In this document: positions 10,808-25,800 of the stretch, piece by piece
Position numbering within the stretch: position 1 is the first letter of the stretch
How the letters are laid out: the number at the start of each line of letters is the position of its first letter
From: Tribonema minus
Taxonomy: Eukaryota; Sar; Xanthophyceae; Tribonematales; Tribonemataceae
Assembly (NCBI GenBank): GCA_017506865.1
Contig: JAFCMP010000124.1
Location: 620,001 to 684,000, forward strand
Direction of reading: 5' to 3'
DNA length: 64,000 bases
Notes under the pieces: model-generated
The model's input: the letters and a program-made list of their open reading frames with translations, nothing else
What the model was told of the DNA's origin: nothing
Databases searched by the model: none
Translations under genes and position numbers: made by a program

Positions 10808-13800
10808 ATGCGGAGGAGCCTGGCGCCATCGAGAAGCCTTCCCGGCACGACCTCACGCCAGAGCTGCGATGGCACAGAGCGGGAGGAATCGGCGGTGTCT
10901 CGCAAGGTGTACAGCACCAACGCCAGGCAGCTCAGCCAGGGCACGGTGTCTGTCGTCAGGGCACCCTTTCTCAGCATCCTGACCTGCCCTGGCACCTGCA
11001 TTCAGGCCTTCAAGCCCCCGGCCGGAGCAGTCAGGACTGACAGCAGCGATGTCCTGCTGCGGCGCAAGTCCCTGGGAGTTCGCAAGAGCTTCCAGCCTCT
11101 GCAGCCCAATCGCTTCAAGACCCCTTCGAAGAGCAGCCAGGACTCTGACATCGACATCACTGGCGGCGACGCTGAGGATGAGGCGGAGCAGGAGGAGAAG
11201 GCTGCTGACCCTGATGAGCCGCCCGTGGAGCCGCTGGTGTTGTGGACCAGCGAGGAGGACAGCACACACTGCATCAGGTGAGTTTTATAATTTCATCTAC
11301 CAAAAGTTGGGGGGTGCAAATCGTGAAACAACTGGGTGAGAGGTGAAGCGCTGCCGCAGCGGCTCAACAGGCCCTGAGTCTGGTGTGCGCCTGCATTTGC
11401 TCAGCGAATTCAGCGAATTTTGCTGGGTCTGCTAGGTAGACTTGCAGCATACAGCGAGAGCGCACAGCAGCAGCAGCAGCACTGTTGGCGGAATGAGTAC
11501 TTCAGAATATGATGTTGGTGTTCCTTCTTGTGTAATAAGAAAGGCACGCAGCACTGCACAAACTGTCTGCGCAATGGGTAACACCACAGAAAAACGTAGA
11601 TTGTCACAGAGATCACAGCACGAGCCTCATGCGCGTACTTGCGAATAACTTGAGACTGCATCTCAGCAAGAGGCAAGTGTGTGCAGTCGTTTCCAACATG
11701 AGGACTACATAGGAATACGGACTGAGCACGCCACCCCCGTTGATGCCTGTCGTGTACATGAACCGCGCGCTTGTCAGGCTAGCTCTTGTTCAAGCCTCTG
11801 ATTGAAATTGCTGCGCCATGCAGTCATCTGGCATTTGCAAACTGTCCTCATTCACGATGCCATCGCTCCCGCGCAGCGTGGACATGGGCCTCTGCAAATT
11901 TCTGCGGCCGCATCAGCGGGAGGGCGTGCGCTTCATGTTTGAGTGCCTCATGGGGCTCAGGAACTTTCCCGGAAGCGGCTGCATCCTGGCGGACGACATG
12001 GGTCTCGGCAAGACGCTGCAGAGCATCGCCGTCATGTGGACGCTGTTGAAGCAGGTACGTGCGTGCCTGCGCTGCACACGACCGCAGTCGTCTCATGTTG
12101 GCAGCTTTTGCTGCAGGCTCGCACTGGCGTAGGGGGGGTTAGCATTAGGGGTATGTATGTGGCAGGGTAGGGGCAGAGCAGCACAGGGTACATGCTGTCG
12201 CTGCTGCTTATCAATCACGTGCAGGACAGCGGTGGTTGTGAGTGAGCTGAGTGGCCAGAAACTCATCACAGTAAGAGCAGCATTTTGAGGTGAGTTGCTG
12301 AAGCCTGGGACACCCCCCATAGTTCATCAAGTGTTGTTGTACTTGAAGTAGGTAAATGTGCTTGCAGTAATGTAAATGGTAACAGCAACAACAGCAGTTG
12401 AATGCGCAGGCAGCCACACTGCCATCAAAGCGTGCCTGGTCAGGTGGCACGTCTCGGTCTCCTCAATCAAGCATGAGGCAGTGCAATGGCTTGATGTGGC
12501 TGATTGCTGGCTAGGATGCAATCATACAGTACGCAATGCGATGTCTTGCCCCAGATCTGGTCTGCCCAGCCCTGTGCTTTGGCGCGTGCGCCAAGCACAC
12601 ATACCAGTTCTCTTAGCAGACGCCTGCACTGCCTGGTATATTGGGCAGGTATGCAATCATGCAGTACACGTATCTGATTACCCTCATTGGATGGTGCCAT
12701 GCCCTCTTCCCGCCCGGGCTGATGAATCGCCTCACAGTGCAGCATACGCTTTGGATGCCTGCATTCGAGCGTCAACATCGAGCGCGTGTGCCATCGCGCC
12801 GTGCGCTGATTGCGGCTTTAGCGCACTTGCAGAATCCTTCAGAAATTACACACCAAGAGTGCACCGTTTCTCTGCATGTCTCAGCACACGTGCCTTATTC
12901 CGCAGCTTCAAGTCTGCATTGATTCATGCATGCGTTGAACCCATCTTTTGTTCACGCAGGGCACTGCGCGGGGTGGGCCGCCGGTGGCGAAGCGCTGCGT
13001 GGTCGTCTGCCCAACGTCGTTGGTGAGTCACACACTGCACTTCAACATGTGAAGTTTCACGCGCTGCACACTTCAGAGCCGCACTTCAACACAACTTCAA
13101 GTACTGCAGTTGCGCCTCCACTGACAAGATGCGCCCGCAGCCTGGAAGGAAGGGTACATGCCAGCGCACTTTCCCCTTAACACGCACCGATAAGTGCTGC
13201 TGTGTCTCCCATAGGGCGTGCCATCGGCCAAATTGACTCACGGCAGTTGTACGGCAGTTGTGGTTTCTCCATCACGATGGCTCCTCACAATGACGGCATG
13301 CAGTCTGCATGTCGCCTTTGAATGGACACAAGAAGGGCAATGCACAGCGGTTACACATTTGTCGTTGAAGCAGGAGCGCTGTTGTGTACTGCGAGCGGCG
13401 CGTGCAGTGTACGCATGAACTGACTGAGCACTGCTACATCATGTGAGCACTCACACACTTCAATGGTATGTAGGCAGGTACAGGTGAGCAGCTGCTCTGT
13501 TACACGTACGCTCTCCCACATCACCATGCTGCATTACGCCTACGCTCACGCACACGTTCACGGTGTGTTAAGGTTTAGGTGACAACTTAATGGTACGCAT
13601 GTATAGACGGGAAGCTGCTTCATCACGCGCACACTCAAACGCATGCCATTTTAGGTCACACTTCGATTTTGTTGAAAGGTACCTCGAAGTATGAGGGGAA
13701 GCTGCTTCATCACGCATACACTCACGCACGCCTTCTCTGCGCGTATGCACAGGCGAGCAACTGATTACACGTTCACTCACGCACACCTTCACTGCGCGTA

Positions 13801-16800
13801 TGATTACATGAGCAAGTGATCACACGTACACTCACGCACGCCTTCATGGCGCGAGTGCGCAGGTGAGCAACTGGGAGGCGGAGCTGGACAAGTGGCTCAA
13901 GGGCGCGTGCAAGTGCGTGGCGCTTAGCGAGACGTCTCGCGATCAGGTCATCTCGGGCATCAACCTGTACCTGTCAAGCCCCATTTACAAGGTACGAAGT
14001 ATGTATGGAAACAAATCAGAACATCGTAGAGCTCTGTATACATGTAATGTGCACATATGTAGGTATACAATGCTTTCGAATCGCCACTGAGATGTCGCGC
14101 GATCAGGTCGTTTCGCGCTCCAACCTGTACCTGTCAAGCCCTATTTACAAGGTACGTACGCGTGGAGGCACGCATGAGTAGGTAGGTATAGGATGCGTTC
14201 GCATCACGAATGAGACGTCGCGCGACCAGGCCATTCTGGGCATCACCGTGTCCCTATTAACAAGGTATGTAGGGAGGTACACGTGGGTAAATATACGTAG
14301 GTACGCACACAATGCCTTTGCATCATCACTGAGATGTCGCACGACCAGGTCATTTGGGGCATCAACCTGTACCTGTCCAGCCCTATAGACAAGGTATGTA
14401 CGTACGCGTAGGTAGGCGTGCGAAGCCTGTGCATTGCTACTGAGACTTCGTGCGACCAGGTCATTTCGGGCATCATCGTGTACCTGTCAAGCTCCATTTA
14501 CAAGGTACGTATTGAGGTACACGAAGGTAGGTAGCACGTCAATGGGTACACGATGCCTTTGCATCGCCACAGAGACGTCATTCGAGCATTAACTGGTACC
14601 TGTCAAGCCCCATTTACCAGGTACCCAGGTAGATATCTGTGTGTAGGCACATGCCTTTGCATCAACAGTGAGACGTCGCGCAACCGGGTCATTTCGGGCA
14701 ACCGGGTCATTTCGGGCAACCGGGTCATTTCGGATATCAACTCCTGCCCCGCCTTATCTACAAGGTGCGTAGGCACAGGCTGCCTTCGCATCACCACTGC
14801 TACATGATTTTTTCCTTTTAGGGAGCACCAATCAGTGCTCAGCAGTTGTGCTGGAGACCATGCCATTGCTGAGCGCTGCTGACAATGGCGGCATTGAACT
14901 CACCGCGACACACCGCAGGTGCTGATAGTGAGCTACGAGACCTTCAGGATGCACGCCGCGAGATTTGGAGGCGCACACGCCAACACCAGCTGCGACCTGC
15001 TAGTCTGCGATGAGGTCAGTGCTCAACCTCTGCCATATTGAAAAATCTTAACAAAGAGCATGCGCACACCTGGGGTCGGGACTGGGCGCGCTCAGCTTCT
15101 GCTATGTTAAGGAGTATGCACACACATGGCGCTGAAACCGGGGCGTATTTGATGCGTGAGCCAGCACTGCAGTCAAGTATCACAAGTATACATGCCTTGC
15201 CAACAGGCACGCTTCACGATGGTCTGCGCTCACATTCCGGGGATATTCTGTCAGCGCGCTGCGATGATGTCAGCGCTCAACCAATGAGGTCAGCGCTTAA
15301 CTTAACCTCTGCTGCTGCGCCAAAGAGTACATCACACGCGTTCGTCGAAAATACATGTTCATGTGCTTCGAGAAGTATGTGTACGGTGAGGTGAGCGCTT
15401 CGTGTCTAGTCTGCCAACAGGTATGCTGAGTAAGGACTACGCTCAAATTCGGTGGTGTCCTTCATCGGGGACCCCAGTCCCACAGGTTGAAGCGGGTGAT
15501 GCGCCGTGACCGGGAGTGCACACGCGCTCCATAGCACATATGCGTATGACCAGACAGTCGTAGCGGCAGTCGGCGGGCAGCGCAGGGCCTAACCCTAGCT
15601 CTAACCCTAATTTTAGAGACTTGCCAACACGCAGCACTGCTCAGTCGATGACTCGTTTGTGTGACAACGCAGCGCTGCAGGCAGACGAAATGCGCAGCGG
15701 CTTTTTACTCTTGAAGTTGCGCATTGAGCACGCATGCTGCAGTCGTCGCAACGTACCCCGACCCAGCCCTAACCCTACTTCCTTACATCAGCAGCGGCTC
15801 CTCGTCACAACACTCCAAGTCTCTACGCTGAGAGTGTGTATTGCGCACAGTCATTCCGTCGCCCGTGCGCAGCGCCTCGTTGCAACACCGCACGTTCGCG
15901 CGCTCAGAGTACATTTGCGCATAGTCATTGCCGAGCTTCTTGGCTCGTCGTCATACCGCATGTACGCATTCTTAGCGTTACATGTGCGCCGATGCGCGCC
16001 GCGCCTCTTGTGACCCCAGGCGCACAGGTTGAAGAACGGCGACACAGCGACCAGCAAGGCGCTGGCGGGGTTGAAGTGCCGCCGCCGCGTCCTCCTCAGC
16101 GGCACCCCCATGCAGAATGACCTGGAGGAGTTCTACGCCATGGTGGACTTTGCGAACCCCGGCGCGCTGGGCGATCAGACCCACTTCCGCAGGTATGTAG
16201 GTAGCGCGCGCGGCTACAGGGTAGGCATGTATGATTGCGCAGAACGACCTGGAGGAGTTCTACGCCATGGCGGACTTGGCGAACCCCGGCGCGCTGGGCG
16301 ACCAGACCCACTTCCGCAGGTAGGGTATTTATGTATTCCATTTTCGCAGGTGGGGTGTTTGTGTATGTACATATACATATGACGCATGCATACATACCCT
16401 GGTAATTTATTGAACCCCGGCGCGCTGGGCGTCCAGACCCACTTCCGCAGGTAGGTGCTGTGTGGCTATAGATGTGTATGTACACATATGATGCATGCAT
16501 ACCCTGATAGTTTTGCAAACCCCGGCGCGCTCGGTGACCAGACCCACTTCCGCAGGTATGTGGGTAACGCGCGTGGCTGCAGGGTATGTATGTATGATTG
16601 TGATGCATGCAGAACGCCCTCGAGGAGTTCTATGCCATGGTGGACGTTGCGAGCCCCGGCGCGCTGGGCGAGCAGACCCACTTCCGCAGGTATGTTGGTA
16701 ACTCGCGTGGCTGCAGGGTATGTATGTATGATTTTGATGCATGCAGAACAACCTCGAGGAGGCCTATGCCATGTGGACGTTGCGAGCCCCGGCGCGCTGG

Positions 16801-19800
16801 GCGAGCAGACCCACTTCCGCAGGTATGTAGGTAGCGCGCATGATTACAGGGTATGCAAGTATACATATAATGCATGCATACCCTGATAGTTTTGCGAACT
16901 CCGTTGCGCTGGATGACCAGACCCACTCCCGCAAGTACGTAGCACGTGTGGCTACATGACGTATATGCTTGTGTACTTCAAAGCATGATGCAAGTGTACC
17001 GTGGTAGCGTTTGCAAACTCTTGCGGGCTCGGCGACCAGGCCCCTACTTCCGCAGGCAGGTAGCGTACGCATGCCGACGGGTATGCATGTATGCAGTGTT
17101 GCATGAGTGCCCTGGTGATGTTTGCAAACCGCGGCGCGCTGGGCGACCAGACCCGCTTCCGTAGGTAGGTGGGGTAACGTACATACCTGCGGGTATGTGC
17201 TCAGAGTGGTGATGCATTCACACCGTGACAACGTGTTGCATGGTTGCATGTAGGAATTAAGGTCGAAGACATCCAAATCATGCCATGTGCCATTGCGGGC
17301 CCGCGTGTTTGCTCGGGCTGTATGTAGGTGGCACCGCCGCAGCCAAAGCGGCTTTGTCGATTGAGCGCCGTGATGCCATACAAATCTCATGAGGGGCATG
17401 CGACTCACTCTGCAGCTGCAAGCGCAGCGCAGCATGCACTACTGCACTTTGCCACTGTGCAATGTGTGCTCCAGGCACCTCCTGAGCACTGCCCACCGCC
17501 ACTGGACACAATGGATATTTTGAATTCAAGGCGCATTACGTCCGTCCGACATGATGACATCCAATGAACTCACTGTGCGGTCTGAAGACGTTCACGGAGT
17601 GCGATTCGTGACACCGCTCTCACCATGCGCGACACTGAGACGCGCCAAGGAAAGCACATCCGCGGTGTCTGCAGCAGGCACTTTCTAAGCGTTTTCACAG
17701 CTCCCGCGGTGCGCAAACTTGCCATGGAAACAAACACATTTGCAGTGTCCGTGACAGGCACTTCCTCAGCGCTGGCACTTGCTGAGCACTGTCACCGCCA
17801 CATGACACGAGGGGATGCAGTTCGCAGCGCAGTTCGGGCATCGACGGACCTTCAGCCTAACCTTAACCCTACCCCCAACCCTAACCTAAACCATGGAAAC
17901 CGTCACACTCGCTTGCTTGGCGATTTACGCGACAGGCACTTCCTGAGCGCTATCACGGCCGCGCGCGAGCCGGACGCGACGGATGGCCAGCGCGCCAAGG
18001 CGCAGAAGGTGCAGAACGAGATGTCGACGCTGGTCAATGAGTTCATCCTGCGCCGCACCAACACGCTCAACGCCAAGCACCTGCCGCCGAAACTGGTGCA
18101 GGTGCGTCACTCAATGAAGTACTTGTTAAAGTATGTTCAAAACGAGATGTCAACGCTGGTCAACGAGTTCATCCCGCACCGCGCCAACACGCTCAACGCC
18201 AAGCACCTGCCGCCGAAAGTGGTCCAGGTGCATCACCCAATGAAGGTACTTGTTGAAGTATATTCGCTCGTGTAGTCCATCACCAACACGCTCAACGCCA
18301 AGCACCTGCCGCCGAAAGTGGTCCAGGTGCATCACCGAATGAAGTACTTGTTGAAGTATGTTCGCTCGTGTCCACATAGTTCATGCTGCGCCGCACCAAC
18401 ACGCTCAACGCCAAGCACCTGCCGCCGCCGAAACTAGTCCTGGTGCGTCACCCAATGAAGCACACATTTGAAGTACGTCCGCTCCTCGTCTCCCACTGCA
18501 GTGCGTGCGCTGCAGTCCGTGTCACAGACATGCAGTTTCTTTTTGCTTGCTTCGTGGCACCTGCCGCCGAAACTGGTCTAGGTGCGTCACCCAGATACTT
18601 CTTGAAGTACGTTCGCTCGTGTCCACATACTTCAGCAGGTACTGCTTGCGCTGACATGGCAGTGATGGTGCGTCCTTCGTGGCAGCAGTGCACGCGCGCC
18701 TTTGTTTGCATGCAGCGACGCACGTACGACACCAGCACAATGCTCCATAGACTTAGAGTTAGGGTCAGGGTTGAAGGTTAGGCACCTGCACTGCGACTGT
18801 GACGCATGCGTGCCGTGGGTCGCCACCAACTGCAATTGCACGTCGTTTCACACCACCGTTACACACTATTTCTGGCAACTTGTATGCATGCCTTCATGAC
18901 AAGTTGATTTGTGACAGTTTCACCATACTTCAAGTACTTGCAGTTGCGTGCATTCGATGTGCCACGCCAGTCTGTCAATGACTCTCCCCACGTGGCGCAT
19001 CCCGCACACCAGCGATCGTCCATTCAGTCAAGCGTTGCCGGCGCTCTCAGCTGCCGGGAAGACAGCCGTGACGTGTCGGCGCGCAAACTGCAAGTGCCGT
19101 ACCTCACTCACACGATCATGCAAGTCTGTTCTGCAGCTCTCTCACTGGCTGACCTGAGAACTTTCATACATACATACTGCTGGGCGTGCAGGTGGTGGCA
19201 TGCCGGCATGCAAGCTGCAAGTGTGGCCGTTCACACCACACAGTTGTGCAGTTTGTGCTTCTGGTTCACCTAAGAACTCCGCTGCATGCATACATGCGCT
19301 TGTTCTTCGATTGGCTCACCTGAGAGTTTTGTACTTGCATACATACATACTGCAGGTTGTGGCGTGCCGGCTGACCGACGTGCAGCGGCGCATCTACCAG
19401 CACCTCCTGGACAGCAAGGAGATCCGGCATATACTCAACGGAAAGCAGGTAAGCGGGACGTCTGCATGCGGTGTGGTGATGCTCATCAGAACCTGCACAG
19501 CGCTCAGAGGAGAGCAGGCGATCCGCATATACTCATTGGCAAGCAGGTGAGGTCGTCCGCATGCGATGTGGTGATGCTCATCAGAACCTGCACAGCGCTG
19601 AGCCAGAGATCCGGCATATACTCAACGGCAAGCAGACAGGTGGGACATCCGCATGCGATTTGATGATGCCCATCAGCAGTGCGCAGCGCGCAGCAAGGCG
19701 ACCAGGCCCACACCGATTGGCAAGCAGGCAGGTGGGTCGTCCGCGTGCGGTGCGGTGATGCTCAGCTGAATTCACACAGCGCTCAGCGCGTCAGTCCAAA

Positions 19801-22800
19801 CTGGTACTGTGAGAGGGGGCAGCGCTCAGGGCGCTGCAGCCGCCGCTTACTCCAGGCTGCCTTCTGTTCCGAGTACGTTCACTACAGACATAGTGCCACA
19901 TGGATGCTGAATGCGTGCCGCAGATACCGTATGTATGCGCAAGTACAGACGGCACGGCGGCACGTCCAATGCGACACCTCATATTGCTGCTGGGTGCCTT
20001 CACATGAGTCTCGTGTCCGACTCCCCGTCTCATGCCTTTACATGAGTCTCGTGTTCGCCTTCCCGTCTCATCGCAGCTGCTGAGCAGCACAACAGTTTTT
20101 TCAGTCTGACAGTTACACAACGTACCCCCCTCCCCCCCCCCCCCCCCCCCCCCACCGCAGACCAACATTCTGAGCAGCATCGGGTCCATGCAGAAGCTGT
20201 GCAACCATCCGAAGCTGCTGGAGGCGGGAGCGGCGGCTGCTGCGGGTGCGAAGCGCGGCGCAGGGGGACCATCCATGGCAGAACATCTCGCTGAGGAAGT
20301 CGCATCCATGCTGCCAGCGGAGTCGGGGCGCGGACGAAGGTGAATACCCCTGACCGGTTCAGTCACAGGGCAAGGGTAGGGTTTGGGTTTAGGGTTAGGG
20401 TTAGTTTCAGTCACTCTTGTAGCCCCTTTGCAGAGGCAGCAGAACATCTCGCTGAGGAAGTCGCGTCGATGCTGCCAGTGGAGTCGGGGGCGCGGAAGGA
20501 GGTGAATACATGAGCTGACCGATTGAATCACACGGCAAGGGGGTGAACGTTAGGGTGTCAGGGGGTGGGGGTTTGGGTTTCAGGTAAGGGTTAGGGTTAG
20601 GCTCAGTTACCCTTGTAGCCGCTCTGCAGAGGGGTACGTCATCACACGCCAGTGGAGTCGGGGCGCGGACGAGGGTCAGGGTCAGGGTTAGGGGTAGTAG
20701 TGAGGATTGCCGCAGTGGAGTGGGGCGTGGAAGGAGGTGAAAACGCCAGACCGATTCAGTCACAGGGCAAGGGTGAGGGTTTGGTTTTGAAGCCAGGGTA
20801 AGGGTTACGGTTAGGCGCACCCTTGTAGCCAGTTTTTGAAGTAACAAGGCAAGGGTGAGCGTAAGCGTCAGGGGTTGGGTGAGGGTTTGGGTAAGGGGTT
20901 AGGGTTAGGGTCAGGGTGAGGGTTAGGCGAATTCACCCTCGGAGCCACTTTGCTGAGGGCTATGTCATCACGAGAAGAGTCGTGGCAAGTGCTTTGCCTG
21001 CACATAGGGTCGAGTGGGGTGCAATGGTGCTGCTTGATGCCGTTGTTGCTGTCGGCATGTCTTGTGCTGCCATAAACGCTCCAGGCTTAAGGTTAGGGCT
21101 AGCATTAGGGTTAGGGTTGGGGTTGGGGCAGCGTGGCATTATGGCATATTCTCCGTGCCGTCTGCGAACTTCCCTTATGCCAATGTCCCATCTTGTGGCG
21201 ACGACAGTAGCCAAACTGACTGCCGGCCACACATGCAACAGCGGTCACACTGCTACTTGTTGTTTGGCACGTGAGGAAGGGTTGACACAAAGGCATGGCT
21301 TGAACTTGTCTGCCCAAAAGCACTGTGAAGCATCAAAAGCACCTATCTAAAGCACTTTCAAGCATGTTTACCTTTCCAAGTACTTTGCTCATAGGCGATT
21401 CAGCATGCACGCCTTCAGCGTCCTTTGCTATTCAAGCGTAATTGAGGTTCCTTGACAAAGCTTTGTGTTCACAATGTTTTGCGCCACGATGTTGTCCGTT
21501 CGACTGCGCTTTTGATAATGCCCACATCCATCGCCATCCTTGCGAATTGATGCAGCTCACAGAGCACGCTCGCACGCTAGCCCTAACCCTAAACCAGTCC
21601 TGTCCTTCGCTAACCCTCACCGTAATTCTCACCCTAACGCTCATCTTTCGTTCGTACAGCGTGCACCCCGAGTGGTCCGGCAAGATGGAGACGCTGTTTC
21701 GGCTCATGCAGGGCATGCGCAAGAGTGGCGATGATCGGATAGTCGTAGTCTCCAACTACACCTCTGCGCTCGACCTGATTGGGAGAATGTGCCAGGAGAA
21801 CCATTGGCCGTATTGCCGGCTCGACGGCAGGTGCGTCGCCTTACCCTAACCCTAACCCTACCGTACCCCCTAATGCTGCCCAGCCCTATTCGTGAGAGTG
21901 TGCTTGCACCTCTCGTCTAGCTGAATTTCAGCTGTTACAGCTGTAACTGTAGCTGTTGCTTGTGGTGGTGGTGGTACTTAGTGACACCAGCGGGTGGTGA
22001 TATCAGCAAGCCGTGTTGCCAGCTCATACACATCCATGGTGGAGGGCGCGCTTGCAGCGTTGTCCTGTCCACATTCGGGTCAGCATTGCTCAGCTATAGC
22101 TGTATCTATAGCTGATAGTGGCTGGCCCTAAACCTCACCCTAACCTTAACTCTTAATCGTGGGGAGGTCTCTCTCACGAGGAATTTGGTTATCGTCAGCA
22201 CTGCCATTAGAGCATACGAGTGCAGCAGGGGCTTGAAGCCAAGGTGTCTGTGCTGCCAAACACACAGGTGTGCGCTTACCGACAATCGAGCACCGTTGGT
22301 GGCGGTTACGCATCCGCTGTAACTGTCACTGCGAATGTACATGAACAGCAGAACTCATAGACTGAACACAGCACAAGCCCATATTCCTACAACACACATG
22401 TTTGTTGGGTGAAGTGACTGCAAGTGGTGACTCACCTCACGTGCCCAAGATGGCTTCACCGCTGAATCTGAGCGGTCTGCTTAATGTGTGGTGGTACCGT
22501 TGATTCGATTGATTGGCAGCTATATTGCATTGCAGGTGACATTGAACAGCCTAATACGACTCGCCACACCGTGTACTGAAGCAGGCTTGGAAGGATTTCA
22601 ATCTTGCAGCCGATGGCATGTTAGTACTTCAAGTACGAAGTTCCCATCTGACCAAGTGCCGCTGCGAATGGTGGTTTCATTTCATGTCTGAAGCCATGTT
22701 TGGCGAATGGTACGCTAAGTGAGTGTGGCGTTACGCACTGAGATCGGCCCGAGCATCATGGGAAACTTCGTTCATTTGTGGTGTGCAGAGAGTCAGCAAA

Positions 22801-25800
22801 CTGCGTTGCATATGGATGGCAAACCTGCCAGTCGTCGCATGTACATCTGAGCGCACGTGCATGCTATTTGCCCCAACCACTTTACACAGCCACGTACACG
22901 CCATGAGCGGTATGATTTTTGAGCTTTGTTAAGCAGCATCTCAATGACAATTGAGCCATGGCCTGTGTCGACAGGGCTTCTTCTAACACGATGTTGGATT
23001 GCTTTATGTGTATGGACTCTTATGTTTTATGACTGCAGCACTGGCGGGAAAAAGCGCAAATTAATGGTCGCCCAGTTCAACGACCAGAAAACAGACAACT
23101 TTGCCTTCCTGCTCTCCAGCAAGGTGTGTACTGCCACTCCCAAATCTCACCATGACGTAAGTACAATGCGCAAATACACATGTATATTCTGGTTGCAAGT
23201 CCATGGACATCCACCATCTGGGCTTTTTTGCGCCCTCAGCAACAATCAATAAAAAAACCTACAACGCGCAGAGGTCGTTACTGACCACGCTTGCGGAAAC
23301 TCAGATGGGGGGCCAGTGTGACCGCTGGCGATGAAGCATGGAGTGCTAAGTAGGGTCGCGGCTAGGGTTGGAAACGCGGTTTGTCCTGAGTGTACCCAGC
23401 GTTTGTAACAGTGATGCCGGCACTGCCTCATATGCACAGGGTTGGAGATAGGGTTAAGGCTAGGGTTGCATGCGCTCGCTGCTGACTTTCATCCGTGCGA
23501 GTGCGCAACATTGCATGTTTGCGCACAGGCGCACAGTGCTCAGTTACCATTCTGCAGCGTCCTTTGTCGGTTTCGCGCCCTAGCTCGCTCGCCATGCAGC
23601 TGCCGTCAGTGATGTGAAGGCATGCACGTATGTGTAGGAATGATGCGCTGCTGCTGTAGTAGAGCGTGCAGCGCGCAACACATACATGGGCTAGTCGGCG
23701 GCCATGCCATGTGTACTTGAAGTACTTTTGGGCGCATTGCAACTTCAACAAGGCCTGGACGGGGACACCGTGCACGCCATACTGTAACAAGCACAGTGAC
23801 ATTGTCAAGCTGCTGCTTCATAGAGCGTGCGGATCACAGCACAGTCATGACGATTCCTGCCAGTTGAGAACTCAGATTTGCAAGCTGACCAACGTGCATC
23901 TTCCGCATTACAGGCCGGCGGCTGTGGGCTCAACCTGATTGGCGGCAACCGTTTGGTACTCTTCGACCCAGATTGGAACCCGGTGCGCAAAATATAGTGC
24001 CGACGATTGATGTTATCCCGACCCACCCGCACCATACTCTGTTCAGACACGTGCAACGGGCTGTCAGCTTGCTGGAACGTCACCACGTATCAAAGTGTCA
24101 AGCGCATTTGAAGCACCGTAGCGGCAAAGCGTCGAAACACATGTATACATAATGCCTGCGTATGCATCACAACTGACCATGCAACGCGCCCTGCCGCTCG
24201 GGCGCTGTCACACTGCTGATGAGGCTTGCGATGCAGGGCAGCGTAACCCTAACCCTAACCCAAAGTTTGCGATCACAATGTTCTGCATCTGTATGCCGGG
24301 TTAAGTTGGGGCAATCCCAACCCAAAGTTTGCATTTACAATGTTCTGCATCTGTGTGTCGGGTGAAAGTTAGAGTTGGGGTTAGCCTAACGTAACCCTAA
24401 AACCAAAGGACCCAAGTGAAAATTCAATCGGGATTGCTTGATGCAGCTACCTACCCCGTATTTTGTGTGCAAAGCTGCCAAAGTCATCTTGCCCTCACCC
24501 TGCTTCCTCCGAATGTGTTTGGCCATGACAACCATGTGCAACATAGAGTGCTTGTGAATCAAGTTGTGATGGCGTGGTTTCTGTGTGTGCGTGTCGTGCT
24601 AGACTGGTGTGATTGCAATGCTATAGCACCACTATCTACGTTTTCATGTTCTCAACTGTGTGTGCGCAGCGCCCCGCCAGATTGAACTGGCGCGAGTCAC
24701 ACTAACTTTACCACTGCACAGAGCCTTCAAACATGTTTGAGTTGTTGTCATGGTGCACCTTGTGCTGAGCGCTGCTGATCCTGTTACTGTAACTGACAGG
24801 CCGTCGACAAGCAGGCCGCGGCGCGCGTGTGGCGCGACGGTCAGCGCAAGCGGTGCTACGTATACAGATTCATATCAGTGAGTGATGATATGTACTTCTA
24901 GCTGCACCTGTTGCGGGGTATAGTAGAGCCTTGACTTCAAACCTTATGTGAACTGACACCTTGCAGCTCAATTGGCTGCGCGCGCTGCTACCAGACAACG
25001 CGTTGAGGTGATTTGCGCAAATCGTCAGTTCTGATTCTGCTGCGCGCGCGCGCCCTCAGGCAGACGGGCACAATAGAGGAGGAGATCTTCCAGCGGCAGA
25101 TAAGCCAAGGGGATGTGTAAAATCTTGTGTGAACTGGCACCTTGCAGCTCCGCCCTAGGTGCACATGATCATAAGTTGAGTTGTACAAACCGTCGCCTCT
25201 CACGCTGCATGCGCACATGCCTGCGCAGCGCACACGGGCACGATAGAGGAGAAGATCTTCCAGCGGCAGCCGATCCGAGGGGATGTGCGAATAACCTTGT
25301 GTGAGCTGACACTTTGCAGCTCAGTTGGCGCGCGCTGCTACCGGACGATGCCTTGAGTTGCACGAGTCGTCACCTCACGTGCTGCACGCGCGCGCAACGC
25401 AGACGGGCACGATCGAGGAGAAGATCTTCCAGCGGCAGCTGAGCAAGGAGGGGCTGCAGAGCGTGGTGGAGGACCAGGCGGAGGTCAACAGCCTCAGCTC
25501 CAAGGACCTGCGCAACCTCTTCAAGCTGCGCGACGGCACGCCCTGCGACACGCACGACAAGCTGCGCTGCGGCCGCTGCGACATGGGTGAGGCCCGATTC
25601 GCCCGTTTGCTCGACTCCTCGAATCCTGTGCTCACTGGCAACTTTTCCAATGTATGAGTCTAATTGTGACACGCACAACAAGCTGCGCTGCGGCCGCTGC
25701 GACATGGGCGAGCGCCGTGCACCGCCGCGCCCCGTAACGGGCCCCCGTTTGCTCACTGCCCCCCAACCCCCCTGTGCTCATTGGCGACTTTGCTAGATGT

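Noticed and set aside
14681-14733. CRISPR-like direct repeats
   Set aside because: Three back-to-back 18-bp units without spacers, in a eukaryotic intron; part of the exon 4 junction array.
15015-16019. An 8-base micro-exon between RAD54 exons 5 and 6
   Set aside because: First suspected because GHR of the DEGHRLKN motif seemed missing. The acceptor at 16018-16019 gives AHRLKN in frame, so no micro-exon is needed.
18127-18230. Copy of RAD54 exon 7 end as an alternative exon
   Set aside because: It stays open for 35 codons but has no upstream acceptor and its inclusion would duplicate helicase sequence.
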